Below, in pieces: positions 1 through 8,019 of a DNA stretch of 64,000 nt. The position numbers and the translations under genes are program-made. The notes under the pieces are model-generated. The model was not told the origin of the DNA. It did not search any database and saw only the letters and a list, made by a program, of their open reading frames with translations. Position 1 is the first letter of the stretch. Every line of letters begins with the position of its first letter. This DNA comes from Pseudomonas frederiksbergensis (lineage in GTDB: Bacteria; Pseudomonadota; Gammaproteobacteria; Pseudomonadales; Pseudomonadaceae). The stretch is from assembly GCF_035751725.1 (NCBI RefSeq), contig NZ_CP142104.1:2914001-2978000 (forward strand), read 5' to 3'.

Positions 1-263
1 GCTCCCTGGTCCTTGGCTTGGGCCGCGCCCTGGGTGAAACGATGGCGCTGGCCATGCTGGTGGGCAATGCCAACACCCTTTCGCTCTCGCTGTTCGCACC
101 GGCCAACACACTCGCCGCGCTGCTGGCGCTGAACTTCCCCGAGGCCGGGCCGAACGAGATCGAGGTGTTGATGTATGCCGCGCTGGTGCTGATGTTCATC
201 ACGCTGCTGGTGAACATCATCGGTTCGATGATCATGATGTACGCCCAACGGGGTAACAAGTAA
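1..263 (+). CDS. pstC: Phosphate ABC transporter permease PstC, C-terminal fragment
   Basis: The reading frame is open from the first bases, so the gene begins upstream of the window; only about the last 86 residues are present. The fragment starts with the conserved GLGRALGETMALAML stretch that follows the EAA loop in PstC proteins and ends with one or two hydrophobic segments (ALVLMFITLLVNIIGSMIM). PstC is one of the two inner-membrane channel subunits of the high-affinity phosphate importer PstSCAB. The TAA stop overlaps the pstA ATG (TAATG), indicating translational coupling. PstS and the rest of pstC should lie immediately upstream. No phoU follows pstB, so this may be a secondary Pst locus. 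Confidence 0.9.
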   Translation, partial: SLVLGLGRALGETMALAMLVGNANTLSLSLFAPANTLAALLALNFPEAGPNEIEVLMYAALVLMFITLLVNIIGSMIMMYAQRGNK

Positions 264-1174
264 TGACTGATCTGACTGCTGCAACAGACTTGACGGCTCC
301 AGCGGGCGCGATGCCTAGCCTGCAGCGCAGGTTCGAGGGGCGGGCCCTGCGCAGCCTTATCTTGACCACTCTAGTATGGGCGGGCGCATTGCTGGCCAGC
401 GTGCCGCTGATTTCCGTGCTCTATATGCTGATCACCCGCGGTGGCGCTCGCCTGAACCTGGAAGTCTTCACCGAGCTGCCGCCGACCGGCTTCGAGATGG
501 GCGGCGGCTTCGGCAACGCGATGGCGGGCACCTTCGTGATGGTGGGTATCGCGGCGGCCATCGCGGTGCCCGTCGGCATCATGGCGGCGATCTTCCTCGC
601 CGAGCTTGGGCCGGACAGCAAGCTGGCGAACGCCGCGCGCTTCGCCGCCAAGATGCTCACCGGCCTGCCGTCGATTCTGGCCGGGGTGTTTGCCTACGCG
701 CTGGTGGTGATGACCACCGGCACGTATTCGGCTCCGGCGGGGGGCGTGGCATTGGCAGTGCTGATGCTGCCTATCGTCGTGCTGACGGCGGAAGAGTCGA
801 TGCGGATGGTGCCCAAGATCATGAAGGACGCCGCCTATGGCATGGGCTGCACCCGCTCCCAGGTGATCTGGAAAATCATCTTGCCTACCGGCATGCCGGC
901 GATCCTCACCGGCGTGATGCTGGCGGTGGCGCGTGCGGCGGGCGAGACCGCGCCATTGCTGTTTACTGCGCTGTTCAGCAACTACTGGATCTACCACCAG
1001 GGCAACCTGGAGGTCATGAATCCGACTGCATCGCTTGCAGTGCTGATCTACAACTTCTCCGGCATGCCTTTCGACAACCAACTCGAGCTCGCATGGGCGG
1101 CCTCGTTGGTGCTGGTGATGATCGTGCTGGTCGTGAACATCATCAGCCGTATTTTCGGCAAGCCCAAGTATTAA
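263..1174 (+). CDS. pstA: Phosphate ABC transporter permease PstA
   Basis: A 303-residue inner-membrane permease. A cytoplasmic N-terminal tail (about 1-30) precedes hydrophobic segments at about 33-58, 87-113, 134-150, 160-176, 212-235 and 272-295. The EAA cytoplasmic loop that docks on the ATPase is visible at about 189-217 (DAAYGMGCTRSQVIWKIILP), followed by the family stretch ARAAGETAPLLFTALFSNYW. It pairs with PstC to form the phosphate channel energised by PstB. The start overlaps the pstC stop by one base and pstB follows after 18 bases, so the three genes form one operon. Length and motifs match ordinary PstA proteins. Confidence 0.93.
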   Translation: MTDLTAATDLTAPAGAMPSLQRRFEGRALRSLILTTLVWAGALLASVPLISVLYMLITRGGARLNLEVFTELPPTGFEMGGGFGNAMAGTFVMVGIAAAIAVPVGIMAAIFLAELGPDSKLANAARFAAKMLTGLPSILAGVFAYALVVMTTGTYSAPAGGVALAVLMLPIVVLTAEESMRMVPKIMKDAAYGMGCTRSQVIWKIILPTGMPAILTGVMLAVARAAGETAPLLFTALFSNYWIYHQGNLEVMNPTASLAVLIYNFSGMPFDNQLELAWAASLVLVMIVLVVNIISRIFGKPKY

Positions 1175-1192
1175 GAACGGGAGCATCTGATT

Positions 1193-2011
1193 TTGAACGT
1201 ATCCACTGCGCAAATAGCCGCTCCGTTTGTCACCCAGGCGCCTGTAGTCATGGACTGCAAACTGGACAAGATTTTCTACGGCAACTTCATGGCAGTACGT
1301 GACAGCCACGTGCCGATCGAGAAAAACAAGATCACCGGCTTCATCGGTCCTTCCGGCTGCGGCAAGAGTACCGTGCTGCGCAGCCTCAACCGGATGAACG
1401 ATCTGGTGAAGGGCTTCCGCTTCGAGGGCCACGTGCATTTCCTTGGACAGGACGTCTATGGAAAGGGCGTTGATCCGGTGGTGGTGCGCCGTTATATCGG
1501 CATGGTGTTCCAACAGCCGAACCCGTTCTCGATGAGCATCTTCGACAACGTCGCGTTTGGCCTGCGCCTCAATCGCTACAAGGGCGACATCGGCGACCGG
1601 GTCAAGCATGCGCTGCAAGGCGCGGCGTTGTGGGACGAGGTCAAGGACAAGCTCAAGGTCAGCGGCCTGTCGCTCTCCGGTGGCCAGCAACAACGGCTGT
1701 GCATTGCCCGCGCCATCGCCACCGAGCCGGAGGTCCTGTTGCTGGATGAGCCCTGTTCGGCGCTCGATCCGATCGCGACCCGGCGGGTCGAAGAACTGAT
1801 GGTCGAGTTGAAAAAGGACTACACCATCGCGCTGGTGACCCACAACATGCAGCAAGCCATCCGTGTCGCTGACACCACGGCGTTCTTCTCGGTGGATATT
1901 TCCCAGGGCACGCGCACCGGTTACCTGGTGGAGATGGGCCCGACGACGCAGATTTTCGATAACCCCCGGGAACAGATGACCGGCGATTACATCAGTGGCA
2001 AGTTCAGCTAA
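1193..2011 (+). CDS. pstB: Phosphate ABC transporter ATPase PstB
   Basis: A 272-residue ABC ATPase that powers phosphate import through PstCA. Walker [10 protein letters not shown] lies at 52-60, followed by the Pst-typical RSLNRMNDL. The Q-loop region VFQQPNPF is at about 105-112, the signature LSGGQQQR at 161-168 and Walker B VLLLDEP at 181-187. The chosen start is TTG at 1193, behind GGGAGCATC; an ATG at 1250 would give a protein shorter by 19 residues but would still keep the whole ATPase core. The start is therefore less certain than the function. The gene follows pstA directly. A 94-base spacer with a good AAGGAG site separates it from the next gene, which is not the usual phoU. Confidence 0.92.
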   Translation: MNVSTAQIAAPFVTQAPVVMDCKLDKIFYGNFMAVRDSHVPIEKNKITGFIGPSGCGKSTVLRSLNRMNDLVKGFRFEGHVHFLGQDVYGKGVDPVVVRRYIGMVFQQPNPFSMSIFDNVAFGLRLNRYKGDIGDRVKHALQGAALWDEVKDKLKVSGLSLSGGQQQRLCIARAIATEPEVLLLDEPCSALDPIATRRVEELMVELKKDYTIALVTHNMQQAIRVADTTAFFSVDISQGTRTGYLVEMGPTTQIFDNPREQMTGDYISGKFS

Positions 2012-2105
2012 GCGACACCTTCGATCAAGGCCGCATCCCTGCAGAAGCCAAATGGATTTGGCGGGCATCCGGTAGACATTTACCAAGCGTTTCCAAGGAG
2101 CACCA

Positions 2106-2804
2106 ATGCCTGCTACGCATCGCCTTGATTTGCCTGCCATTGAACGAGCACTGCGCGAAGTGCAGGAGCGCTTCGCCGCGCTGAGCCGGCACTTCACCGA
2201 GCCGCGCGACCCGCTGACGGACGAAGTGCTGCAAAATGTGCTTGAAGGCTATGCGCTGATTGACGACTATGTTGCCCGCGGCGTCGACCTGTTCGATCTC
2301 CAGCAACTGAACCTGATGCTTGAGATCAACGCCACGGTGCTCTGTGGCCGGGACCCGGCACGCCGGTTGGAATACGCGCAACACCTGGCCGCGACCGAGG
2401 CGCATTTCTTCAACAATGTTGAGGGAGGCATCAAGGACTTGTACAACTGGTATTGCGCGTATCGCAGTGAATCCGTCTGGAAGCGTGCGGCCGGGGTCTA
2501 CGTGCGGATCCTCAGCAAGCCGCAGTTGTTTATCGAGGGCAACAACCGCAGTGGGTCGCTGATCGTCAGCTACCTGCTCATGCGTGCGGGGCTTCCTCCT
2601 TTTGTGTTGTCACTGGAAAACGCCGAGGGCTACTTCAACCCGTCCTCGGTCATACGCAACTCTGCCAAGCATGGCGTCAAGGCACTGTACGAATTGCCCA
2701 AGATCAAGAAGAAATACGCAGCTTTCCTGGAAGAACAGGCACCGGACCCGATGAAGTTTTTCCTCAAGGGCAAATCGTTGCCCCTCACCCAAGGCGGTCA
2801 CTGA
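2106..2804 (+). CDS. Fic-fold protein with catalytic His replaced by Gln
   Basis: A 232-residue protein with a good AAGGAG site before the ATG. Residues 138-150 read KPQLFIEGNNRSG, which aligns with the Fic signature HPFxEGNGRxxR. The invariant His is Gln140, the following Pro is Leu, the second Gly is Asn and the final Arg is Ser/Gly. The continuation (YLLMRAGLPPFVL...EGYFNPSSV, about 156-182) matches the helix and flap region after the Fic loop. Fic enzymes transfer AMP or related groups to hydroxyl side chains, and the His is the general base, so this protein is either inactive for that reaction or uses altered chemistry. It overlaps the next gene by TGATG and lies downstream of pstB. The fold assignment is an inference from the motif; function is unknown. 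Confidence 0.6.
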   Translation: MPATHRLDLPAIERALREVQERFAALSRHFTEPRDPLTDEVLQNVLEGYALIDDYVARGVDLFDLQQLNLMLEINATVLCGRDPARRLEYAQHLAATEAHFFNNVEGGIKDLYNWYCAYRSESVWKRAAGVYVRILSKPQLFIEGNNRSGSLIVSYLLMRAGLPPFVLSLENAEGYFNPSSVIRNSAKHGVKALYELPKIKKKYAAFLEEQAPDPMKFFLKGKSLPLTQGGH

Positions 2805-3430
2805 TGAGCAGGGATCCGGCGTCAGCCAGGCGCAAATCCTTCGGCAGCCGGGTTGGGCAGGCCATCCGCGGCGCCCACCCGATGGGGCTGCTCAAGCGCC
2901 AGCGTATACGCATTTCGTTTGATATCGATGACACACTCGCTTGCCAACTCCATCACTGCGACGTCGAGCACAGCCGCTTGCCGGCCTGCGTCCACCGTTG
3001 GCTGGGGGAGCCTTTGCGCATGGGAACGCGCTCGCTGATCCGCGAGCTGCGTCGCCAGGGCTGCAGCATCTGGGTCTACACATCGTCCGGTCGCACGCCG
3101 TCCTACATCCGGCGTTGGCTGTTGCTGTACGGCATCCGTGTCGACGGTGTCGTCAATAGCGTGCTGCACAACCGTGCGTTGACGGTGCATGGGATGTGCG
3201 ACTCACCCTCAAAGTATCCGCCAGCGTTCGATATCGACTTGCACGTCGATGATTCCGAAGGCGTGCAGATCGAAGGGAACGACCACGGGTTTCGCGTCGT
3301 GGTGGTGCATCCGGAGGATGAGGGCTGGGCGCAAAAGGTTCTGGATGCGGTGGCCAGGGTCCAGGTGCAGCTTGATTGGCAGCAGAGACCGGTCCAGCGC
3401 GCTTCGTTGCGCCGGGTTACGCCTGTCTAG
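2804..3430 (+). CDS. HAD-superfamily hydrolase-like protein
   Basis: A 208-residue protein with a basic N-terminal tail (about 1-34). HAD motif I is ISFDIDDTL at 37-45 (Asp40 and Asp42). A motif II Thr/Ser is in VYTSSGR (91-97), a probable motif III Lys is in DSPSKYPP (about 137), and the motif IV acidic pair is LHVDDSEG (146-153). These are the residues needed for aspartyl-phosphate phosphatase chemistry, so a phosphohydrolase is plausible; the substrate is unknown. The gene is translationally coupled to the Fic-like gene upstream, suggesting the two act together, possibly one adding and the other removing a phosphate-linked group. That pairing is inference only. Confidence 0.6.
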   Translation: MSRDPASARRKSFGSRVGQAIRGAHPMGLLKRQRIRISFDIDDTLACQLHHCDVEHSRLPACVHRWLGEPLRMGTRSLIRELRRQGCSIWVYTSSGRTPSYIRRWLLLYGIRVDGVVNSVLHNRALTVHGMCDSPSKYPPAFDIDLHVDDSEGVQIEGNDHGFRVVVVHPEDEGWAQKVLDAVARVQVQLDWQQRPVQRASLRRVTPV

Positions 3431-3548
3431 CCAGTCCGGCGGCGGGTATCTATTCTATTTTATCGAACCTAACCTTCGAAATTAGCCGTCTATTTAGATA
3501 TGCGATGCGCAGGCAGAATTCTCCTCATCAACTTTCCCGAGGTGAAAT

Positions 3549-4472
3549 ATGAAAGCGATTCGCGTAGCGCAATACGGTCAGCCAGAAGGCTTGGTGTTCG
3601 AGGACATCCCATCGCCGGTTCCCGGCAAAAATGAAGTGTTGATCGAAGTCGCAGGCAGCGGCGTCAACCCGGTCGACTGGAAAGTACTTTCGGGGGCGAT
3701 GAAAGCGTTTATCCCGCTCCAGTTGCCCTACACGCCAGGGGTCGAAGTGGCCGGGCGCGTAGCGGCGATTGGAGAGGGCGTCACCGCGTTCTCGGTCGGC
3801 GACGAGGTGTTCGGTTTCATCAATATCGTGGGTGGTTATGCAACCGAGGCCGTCGCCAGCGTGGATCGTCTGGCGCGTCGGCCGAGCCGGTTGCCGGCGT
3901 TGCAGGCCGCTGGGGTTTCGGCGGTCGCACTGACCGCTTGGCAGGCGCTGCATGAACACGGGCAAATCAAGGCGGGCCAGCGCGTGCTGATCCACGGAGC
4001 AGCGGGTGGGGTGGGCAGCCTTGCGGTGCAACTGGCGCGGATCGCCGGTGCGGTAGTCATCGCGACGGCTTCGGCGGGCAATCATGATTATCTGCGTGGG
4101 CTGGGCGCCACTGAGGTGGTCGACTACAACCAGGTGCGGTTCGAGGCGGTTGTCGAGCCGGTCGACGTGGTGCTCGACCTGATTGGTGGCGACACCCAGG
4201 CACGCTCATGGTCGGTGCTGAAACCAGGCGGCGTGCTGGTTTCACCGGTGAGCCCACCCGATGCCACGAAAGCCCAAGCGGTCGCAGCTACCGGCAAACA
4301 TTTCGCGACGCGCTCCGACGGTGCGCAGTTGGAGCAGATCGCGGCGCTGTTCGAGTCCGGCGAGTTGGTCATTGACGTGGACGTGTTGCCGTTGTCCCAG
4401 GCCGAGGAGGCGCTGCGCAGAAGCTTGTCGGGGCACACCCGGGGCAAGCTGGTGCTCGACGCGAGTCGGTAA
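3549..4472 (+). CDS. NADP-dependent quinone oxidoreductase-like MDR protein
   Basis: A 307-residue zinc-independent medium-chain dehydrogenase/reductase. The N-terminal GroES-like domain covers about 1-125 and ends in the GDEVFGF stretch. The nucleotide-binding Rossmann domain has HGAAGGVGSLAVQLAR at 149-164. No structural zinc cysteine cluster is present, which fits the quinone oxidoreductase/YhdH-like branch rather than classical alcohol dehydrogenases. A GAGGTG ribosome site precedes the ATG. The AraC and LysR genes that follow run convergently and end 4 bases away, so they are candidate regulators of this gene. The physiological substrate cannot be inferred. Confidence 0.85.
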   Translation: MKAIRVAQYGQPEGLVFEDIPSPVPGKNEVLIEVAGSGVNPVDWKVLSGAMKAFIPLQLPYTPGVEVAGRVAAIGEGVTAFSVGDEVFGFINIVGGYATEAVASVDRLARRPSRLPALQAAGVSAVALTAWQALHEHGQIKAGQRVLIHGAAGGVGSLAVQLARIAGAVVIATASAGNHDYLRGLGATEVVDYNQVRFEAVVEPVDVVLDLIGGDTQARSWSVLKPGGVLVSPVSPPDATKAQAVAATGKHFATRSDGAQLEQIAALFESGELVIDVDVLPLSQAEEALRRSLSGHTRGKLVLDASR

Positions 4473-4475
4473 CGG

Positions 4476-5405
4476 TCACCCTTGGCGGTAAGCGCTTGGC
4501 GTGACGCCCACTTCCCGCCGGAACACCTGGGAAAAATGGCTTGGGCTGGAATAGCCGACTTCAAGGCCCACGTCGATGATGCTGCGCTCCGTTTCGAGCA
4601 GCAAGTGCCGGGCGCGGCTCATCCGCTGGCGGATAAAATACTGCGAGGGCGACAGGCCCGTGGCGCGCTTGAACATGCGGCTGAAGTGGTACTCGCTCAG
4701 CTCGGCGACCTGCGCCAGATGGGCGAGGCTGAAGTCGCTGTCCAGATGTTGATTCATCGCATCGATGACTCGGCGCAGCTTGTACGCCTGGAGCGCGCTG
4801 CTGCGTCGGGCTCCGCTGGGCGCATCGAAGTAGTTGCGAACCAGATGCACCGCCAGCGCCTGCGCCAGACCGTGGGTGAACAATGGACTGGGCTGACGTT
4901 CGTCGATGAGTTCGCTGCGCAGTTGATCCATCAACAAGCGCACTCGATCATCCCGGGCGCCTGAAATGTCGAGGAAGGTGACCGAGCCCCCCTGGTCGCC
5001 CAGCACGTCGCGAGCAGCCTGATCGATCAACGACAGGCCGAGATAGAGGTGCATCACCTCGAACGTGTCGCAGCCTTGGGTTTGCCAACGCATTTCGTAG
5101 GGCTGGTCGGTATTGGTGAGGAAGAAATCGCCGGCCCGAACGTCGGCGGCCTCCCATTCGCCTCCCTGGGAACGTTCCTCCACCCGAGCGGCGCCCGCGA
5201 GCACCAGGACCAGGAGTGGTTCCGCCACGGCAGGCACCAGGATCGGCTCGACGAGGCTGGGGTGGCTGAATAGCTGTACCACCACGTCCTGCATCGGCGG
5301 GTGTGATGGCAGAGCCTGCGGCTTGCCCGGCATGTAAGCGAGCATCGATTCGGCCGTGATGCGCTGATTGTCGTTCAGGGGGACCTCCAGTTCAGTCTTG
5401 TGCAT
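4476..5405 (-). CDS. AraC-family transcriptional regulator
   Basis: A 309-residue regulator if started at the ATG at 5405 (an in-frame ATG at 5414 is equally possible); upstream codons in the same frame lie inside the LysR gene and are probably untranslated. The N-terminal half is a cupin-like sensor of the AraC_binding_2 kind (LLVLVLAGAARVEER, DFFLTNTDQPYEMRW). The C-terminal about 100 residues form the double helix-turn-helix (FSLAHLAQVAELSEYHFSRM and IIDVGLEVGYSSPSHFSQVF). The first codons overlap the last codons of the LysR gene, so the two are probably cotranscribed. The neighbouring convergent oxidoreductase is a likely target. Confidence 0.85.
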   Translation of the reverse strand: MHKTELEVPLNDNQRITAESMLAYMPGKPQALPSHPPMQDVVVQLFSHPSLVEPILVPAVAEPLLVLVLAGAARVEERSQGGEWEAADVRAGDFFLTNTDQPYEMRWQTQGCDTFEVMHLYLGLSLIDQAARDVLGDQGGSVTFLDISGARDDRVRLLMDQLRSELIDERQPSPLFTHGLAQALAVHLVRNYFDAPSGARRSSALQAYKLRRVIDAMNQHLDSDFSLAHLAQVAELSEYHFSRMFKRATGLSPSQYFIRQRMSRARHLLLETERSIIDVGLEVGYSSPSHFSQVFRREVGVTPSAYRQG

Positions 5406-6315
5406 CCCGGGCATCGTCGGCAGCCTGCGTCCTGAAGCGCTCGATAAGCCACTTCGCGGCAGGTCCCGGTGGGGTGTCGGTGCGGTAGATGACATCAAAG
5501 GCGTAGTCGCCGCCAATGCAGTCCGGCAATTCAAGCCGCACCAGGCGGCCGCTGGCCAGGTCTTCGCTCACTCTATCGATGGGCATGTTGCCCCAGCCAA
5601 TGCCTTCGCGCAGTAACATGTGCTTGGCGCCGAGATCAGCCAGGCGCCAAGTGCGCGTACCGACGACCGCGAACTCCTGGTCCTGGGTGAGTCTGGAGCG
5701 ATCGGTGAGCACCAACTGCACGTGGCCGCGACCGGCACCCGGGGCATTGGGCCCGGACGCTGCCAAAGGGTGGTCGGGCGCGGCAACCGGTATCAGCGCC
5801 ACGCTGCCCACGCCAATGCGCTCGATGCCATCAAGGCTGTGGGTCAGGGGCCCGCTGACGCCCAACGACGCCCCTCGATCGAGTACCTTTTGCGCCACGG
5901 CGCCCAGGGCTTCGACATGGAGATGCAGCGATACGGTCGCAAATTCCTCCCGGAACGCCTTCAGCGCGTCGACCACACGCTCGCCGGGCATCATCACATC
6001 GAGCACCAGATGCACCTCGGCTTCCAGCCCGTGCAACAATCCACGGACCTTGGCCCGCAAACCGTCTATTCCGTTGTAAATGGTGCGCGCCTCAGCCAGA
6101 ACCGTGCGCCCGGCGTCGGTCAGTTGCGGTTTGCGAGTGGTCTTGCGATCGAACAGGCTGACGCCTAATTGCATTTCCAGGTTGGCGATCGAATAACTCA
6201 CCACCGAGGTGGCGCGATGCAGTTTACGTGCGGCGCCGGCGAAACTGCCGACGTCGACCACCGTGAGAAACACGCGTAACTGATCGAGGGTAGGGGTGCC
6301 CGGGTCTGGAATCAT
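5392..6315 (-). CDS. LysR-family transcriptional regulator
   Basis: A 307-residue LysR-type regulator. The winged helix-turn-helix is at about 10-68 (LDQLRVFLTVVDVGSFAGAA, then RATSVVSYSIANLEMQLG), and the periplasmic-binding-protein-like effector domain fills the rest. The ATG at 6315 is the first usable start. Its end overlaps the AraC start downstream by 14 bases, an unusual tandem of two different regulator types in one transcript. A perfect 7-bp inverted repeat lies about 30-50 bases upstream and may be its own operator. The effector is unknown. Confidence 0.88.
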   Translation of the reverse strand: MIPDPGTPTLDQLRVFLTVVDVGSFAGAARKLHRATSVVSYSIANLEMQLGVSLFDRKTTRKPQLTDAGRTVLAEARTIYNGIDGLRAKVRGLLHGLEAEVHLVLDVMMPGERVVDALKAFREEFATVSLHLHVEALGAVAQKVLDRGASLGVSGPLTHSLDGIERIGVGSVALIPVAAPDHPLAASGPNAPGAGRGHVQLVLTDRSRLTQDQEFAVVGTRTWRLADLGAKHMLLREGIGWGNMPIDRVSEDLASGRLVRLELPDCIGGDYAFDVIYRTDTPPGPAAKWLIERFRTQAADDARDAQD

Positions 6316-6344
6316 CGCTGGTCTCGTGAACGTTTCGATGCATA

Positions 6345-6365
6345 TTATCGGTGTTTTGCCGATAA
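6345..6365. promoter_or_regulatory. Inverted repeat upstream of the LysR gene
   Basis: TTATCGG-tgttttg-CCGATAA is a perfect 7-bp inverted repeat with a 7-base spacer, 30-50 bases upstream of the LysR start. Its size and position fit a LysR autoregulatory site. It also lies just past the end of the next gene on the same strand, so it could act as a weak hairpin instead. Confidence 0.4.
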
Positions 6366-6388
6366 GCCAGGCCCAGCTGAGCCTGTCG

Positions 6389-7123
6389 TCAGGCTGTCAT
6401 CGTGCGATTAAGGGCGACAATCTGCTCATGGGTAAACTGACCGCCGGGAGCCATGAACCTGGCGATCAGTGCGTCACGGTTTTGCGCTGCCCGCGCCTTG
6501 TCCGCCGTGTCCAGTGCCGGTTTCAGCTCTGGCAATGTCAACTCGGTGCAGTAAGCGGGTGTGCCTGGCTGCTGACGCCACGAGTCTTCGAGGCTGCCGG
6601 CGGCAAAAGCAGTGAAGCCTGTCTGCTCGACAAGATCCTGCGCCACTGCCACAGCGCTGGCATCATTCCCAGCCACGGGTAACGCTATGCGGGTTGAAGA
6701 CCCGGCTGGCTGGCCTTTGTCGGCAAGCGTGGCGGCGAGCAAGGCGTTCCATGCCTTGACGACTGGGCGGCCAAGCTGTTCGCTCACCCAGACGCTCTCG
6801 GGCTTGCCGTCATCGACTTCCTTGATTGCCCCGTCGCGTCCCGGATAGTAATTGGATGTATCGATGACGACGGTCTTCTCAGAAGCATTGCTCAACGTCT
6901 GCCGGAGATCCGGGTATCTGGCGAAGGGGATCGACAGGATTACGGCGTCCGCGCCGGACACCGCATCGTCCTTGGTCACCGCCTGTACGCCGATTTCGCT
7001 GGCAAGTTTCTGGATGGTTTGAGGCCCTTTCGAGTTCGCCAGCTTGATGTCATGGCCGCAGGCAGCGAGCTTGCGGGCAAGGGTCGCCCCAATGTTGCCT
7101 GCGCCGATAATTCCGATCTTCAT
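6389..7123 (-). CDS. NADPH-dependent F420-reductase-like (NpdG-type) oxidoreductase
   Basis: A 244-residue protein starting at the ATG at 7123, which is preceded by GCGAGGTGACTGAA. The N-terminus MKIGIIGAGNIGATLARKL is a perfect GxGxxG/A Rossmann fingerprint. The family is annotated as NADPH-dependent F420 reductase (NpdG) or as a NADP oxidoreductase with coenzyme F420-binding domain. Pseudomonads do not use F420 as a main cofactor, so the real substrate is probably another small redox compound. The stop of the SDR gene upstream is only 39 bases away on the same strand, so the two form one transcription unit controlled by the divergent TetR gene. Confidence 0.8.
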   Translation of the reverse strand: MKIGIIGAGNIGATLARKLAACGHDIKLANSKGPQTIQKLASEIGVQAVTKDDAVSGADAVILSIPFARYPDLRQTLSNASEKTVVIDTSNYYPGRDGAIKEVDDGKPESVWVSEQLGRPVVKAWNALLAATLADKGQPAGSSTRIALPVAGNDASAVAVAQDLVEQTGFTAFAAGSLEDSWRQQPGTPAYCTELTLPELKPALDTADKARAAQNRDALIARFMAPGGQFTHEQIVALNRTMTA

Positions 7124-7161
7124 TTCAGTCACCTCGCCTGTGAACAAATCTGCAAGTTTCA

Positions 7162-7920
7162 TCATTCTTGCGGTGGTTTGTAGCCCGCCAGCATCTTGAG
7201 AATCTCATCGTGTGAGCCGTTCGCTTCGGCAAACCGTAATGGCTTGGCGCGCTCGACGACAAGTTCCTTTGGAGTCGGATTGATTTCGAGCAGTTCGAAA
7301 ATCTCCTCCAGGAACTCGTCCAAGGGCATGGCGTTTTCGTCATTCTCCTGGCCAAGCAATGTGGTACGTACACCCGGCGGCGCAAGCTCGATCACTTCGA
7401 CCGACGAGGCCTCCAGCTGCACCCGAAGGCTTTGGGTAAACGAATGGACGGCCGCTTTGGTTGCGCTGTAGGTCGGTGTGGAAGGTAGCGGGACGAATGC
7501 CAAGGCAGAACTGACATTTACGATCGTGGCACTGGGCTGCTTGGTCAGTTGGGGAATAAATGTATACGCCAAGCGAATGGTGCCAAGCAGGTTCGTTGTC
7601 ACGATATTTTCGGCTGTGATCAGGTCATCCGGATCAGTCAGATCCTCCCAGTGCATGATGCCTGCGCTGTTGATCAGAACGTTCAAGTTCGGATGGCTGA
7701 TGGCAAGCGCTTCGCTGGCGCCCAGGATGGATTGTGGATCGCGCACGTCCAGCAACACGGAATCAATGCCGGGATGTTCCGCCACGATCTTGTCGAGCAG
7801 CGCCTTTCGCCGTCCCGCAATGATGACGTTGTTGCCTGCCTCGTGAAATTTGAGCGCCAGGCCAAGGCCTATGCCTGAGGTGCCGCCAGTAACCAGAATC
7901 GTGTTGCCAGTGCTGTTCAT
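7162..7920 (-). CDS. Short-chain dehydrogenase/reductase (DltE-like)
   Basis: A 252-residue classical SDR. The cofactor motif TGGTSGIGLG is at about 11-20, NSAGIMHWED is the NAG-type motif, VSSALAF carries the catalytic Ser, and YSATK (YxxxK) is the catalytic pair. The sequence resembles the DltE-like group of NAD(P)-dependent oxidoreductases. It is the first gene of the unit with the NpdG-like gene and lies divergent to a TetR gene. Two near-identical palindromes in the intergenic region suggest that the TetR protein represses this pair. Substrate unknown; a reactive carbonyl or quinone is a fair guess only. Confidence 0.87.
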   Translation of the reverse strand: MNSTGNTILVTGGTSGIGLGLALKFHEAGNNVIIAGRRKALLDKIVAEHPGIDSVLLDVRDPQSILGASEALAISHPNLNVLINSAGIMHWEDLTDPDDLITAENIVTTNLLGTIRLAYTFIPQLTKQPSATIVNVSSALAFVPLPSTPTYSATKAAVHSFTQSLRVQLEASSVEVIELAPPGVRTTLLGQENDENAMPLDEFLEEIFELLEINPTPKELVVERAKPLRFAEANGSHDEILKMLAGYKPPQE

Positions 7921-7943
7921 AGTAAACTCCGGTGTGAGTGCGT

Positions 7944-7991
7944 AAGCGGACAGATGTCCACTTAGGCAACGTACCGGACAGTTGTCCGCTT
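7944..7991. promoter_or_regulatory. Twin TetR-type operators between SDR and tetR
   Basis: Two palindromes with the same core lie between the divergent genes: GGACAgaTGTCC at 7948-7959 and GGACAgtTGTCC at 7976-7987. Their centres are 28 bases apart. Each core is extended by AAGC/ACTT or GCTT flanks. Arrangement and symmetry are typical of binding by the adjacent TetR-family protein to control both promoters. Confidence 0.75.
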
Positions 7992-8019
7992 AGCAATGCA
8001 TCAAGGAAAATTCTTGCTC

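Noticed and set aside
371..2197. A 608-codon open frame on the reverse strand across pstA and pstB
   Set aside because: It lies antisense to clear pst genes, has a low-complexity His/Arg/Gln-rich translation and no family motif; it is a by-product of GC-rich codon use.
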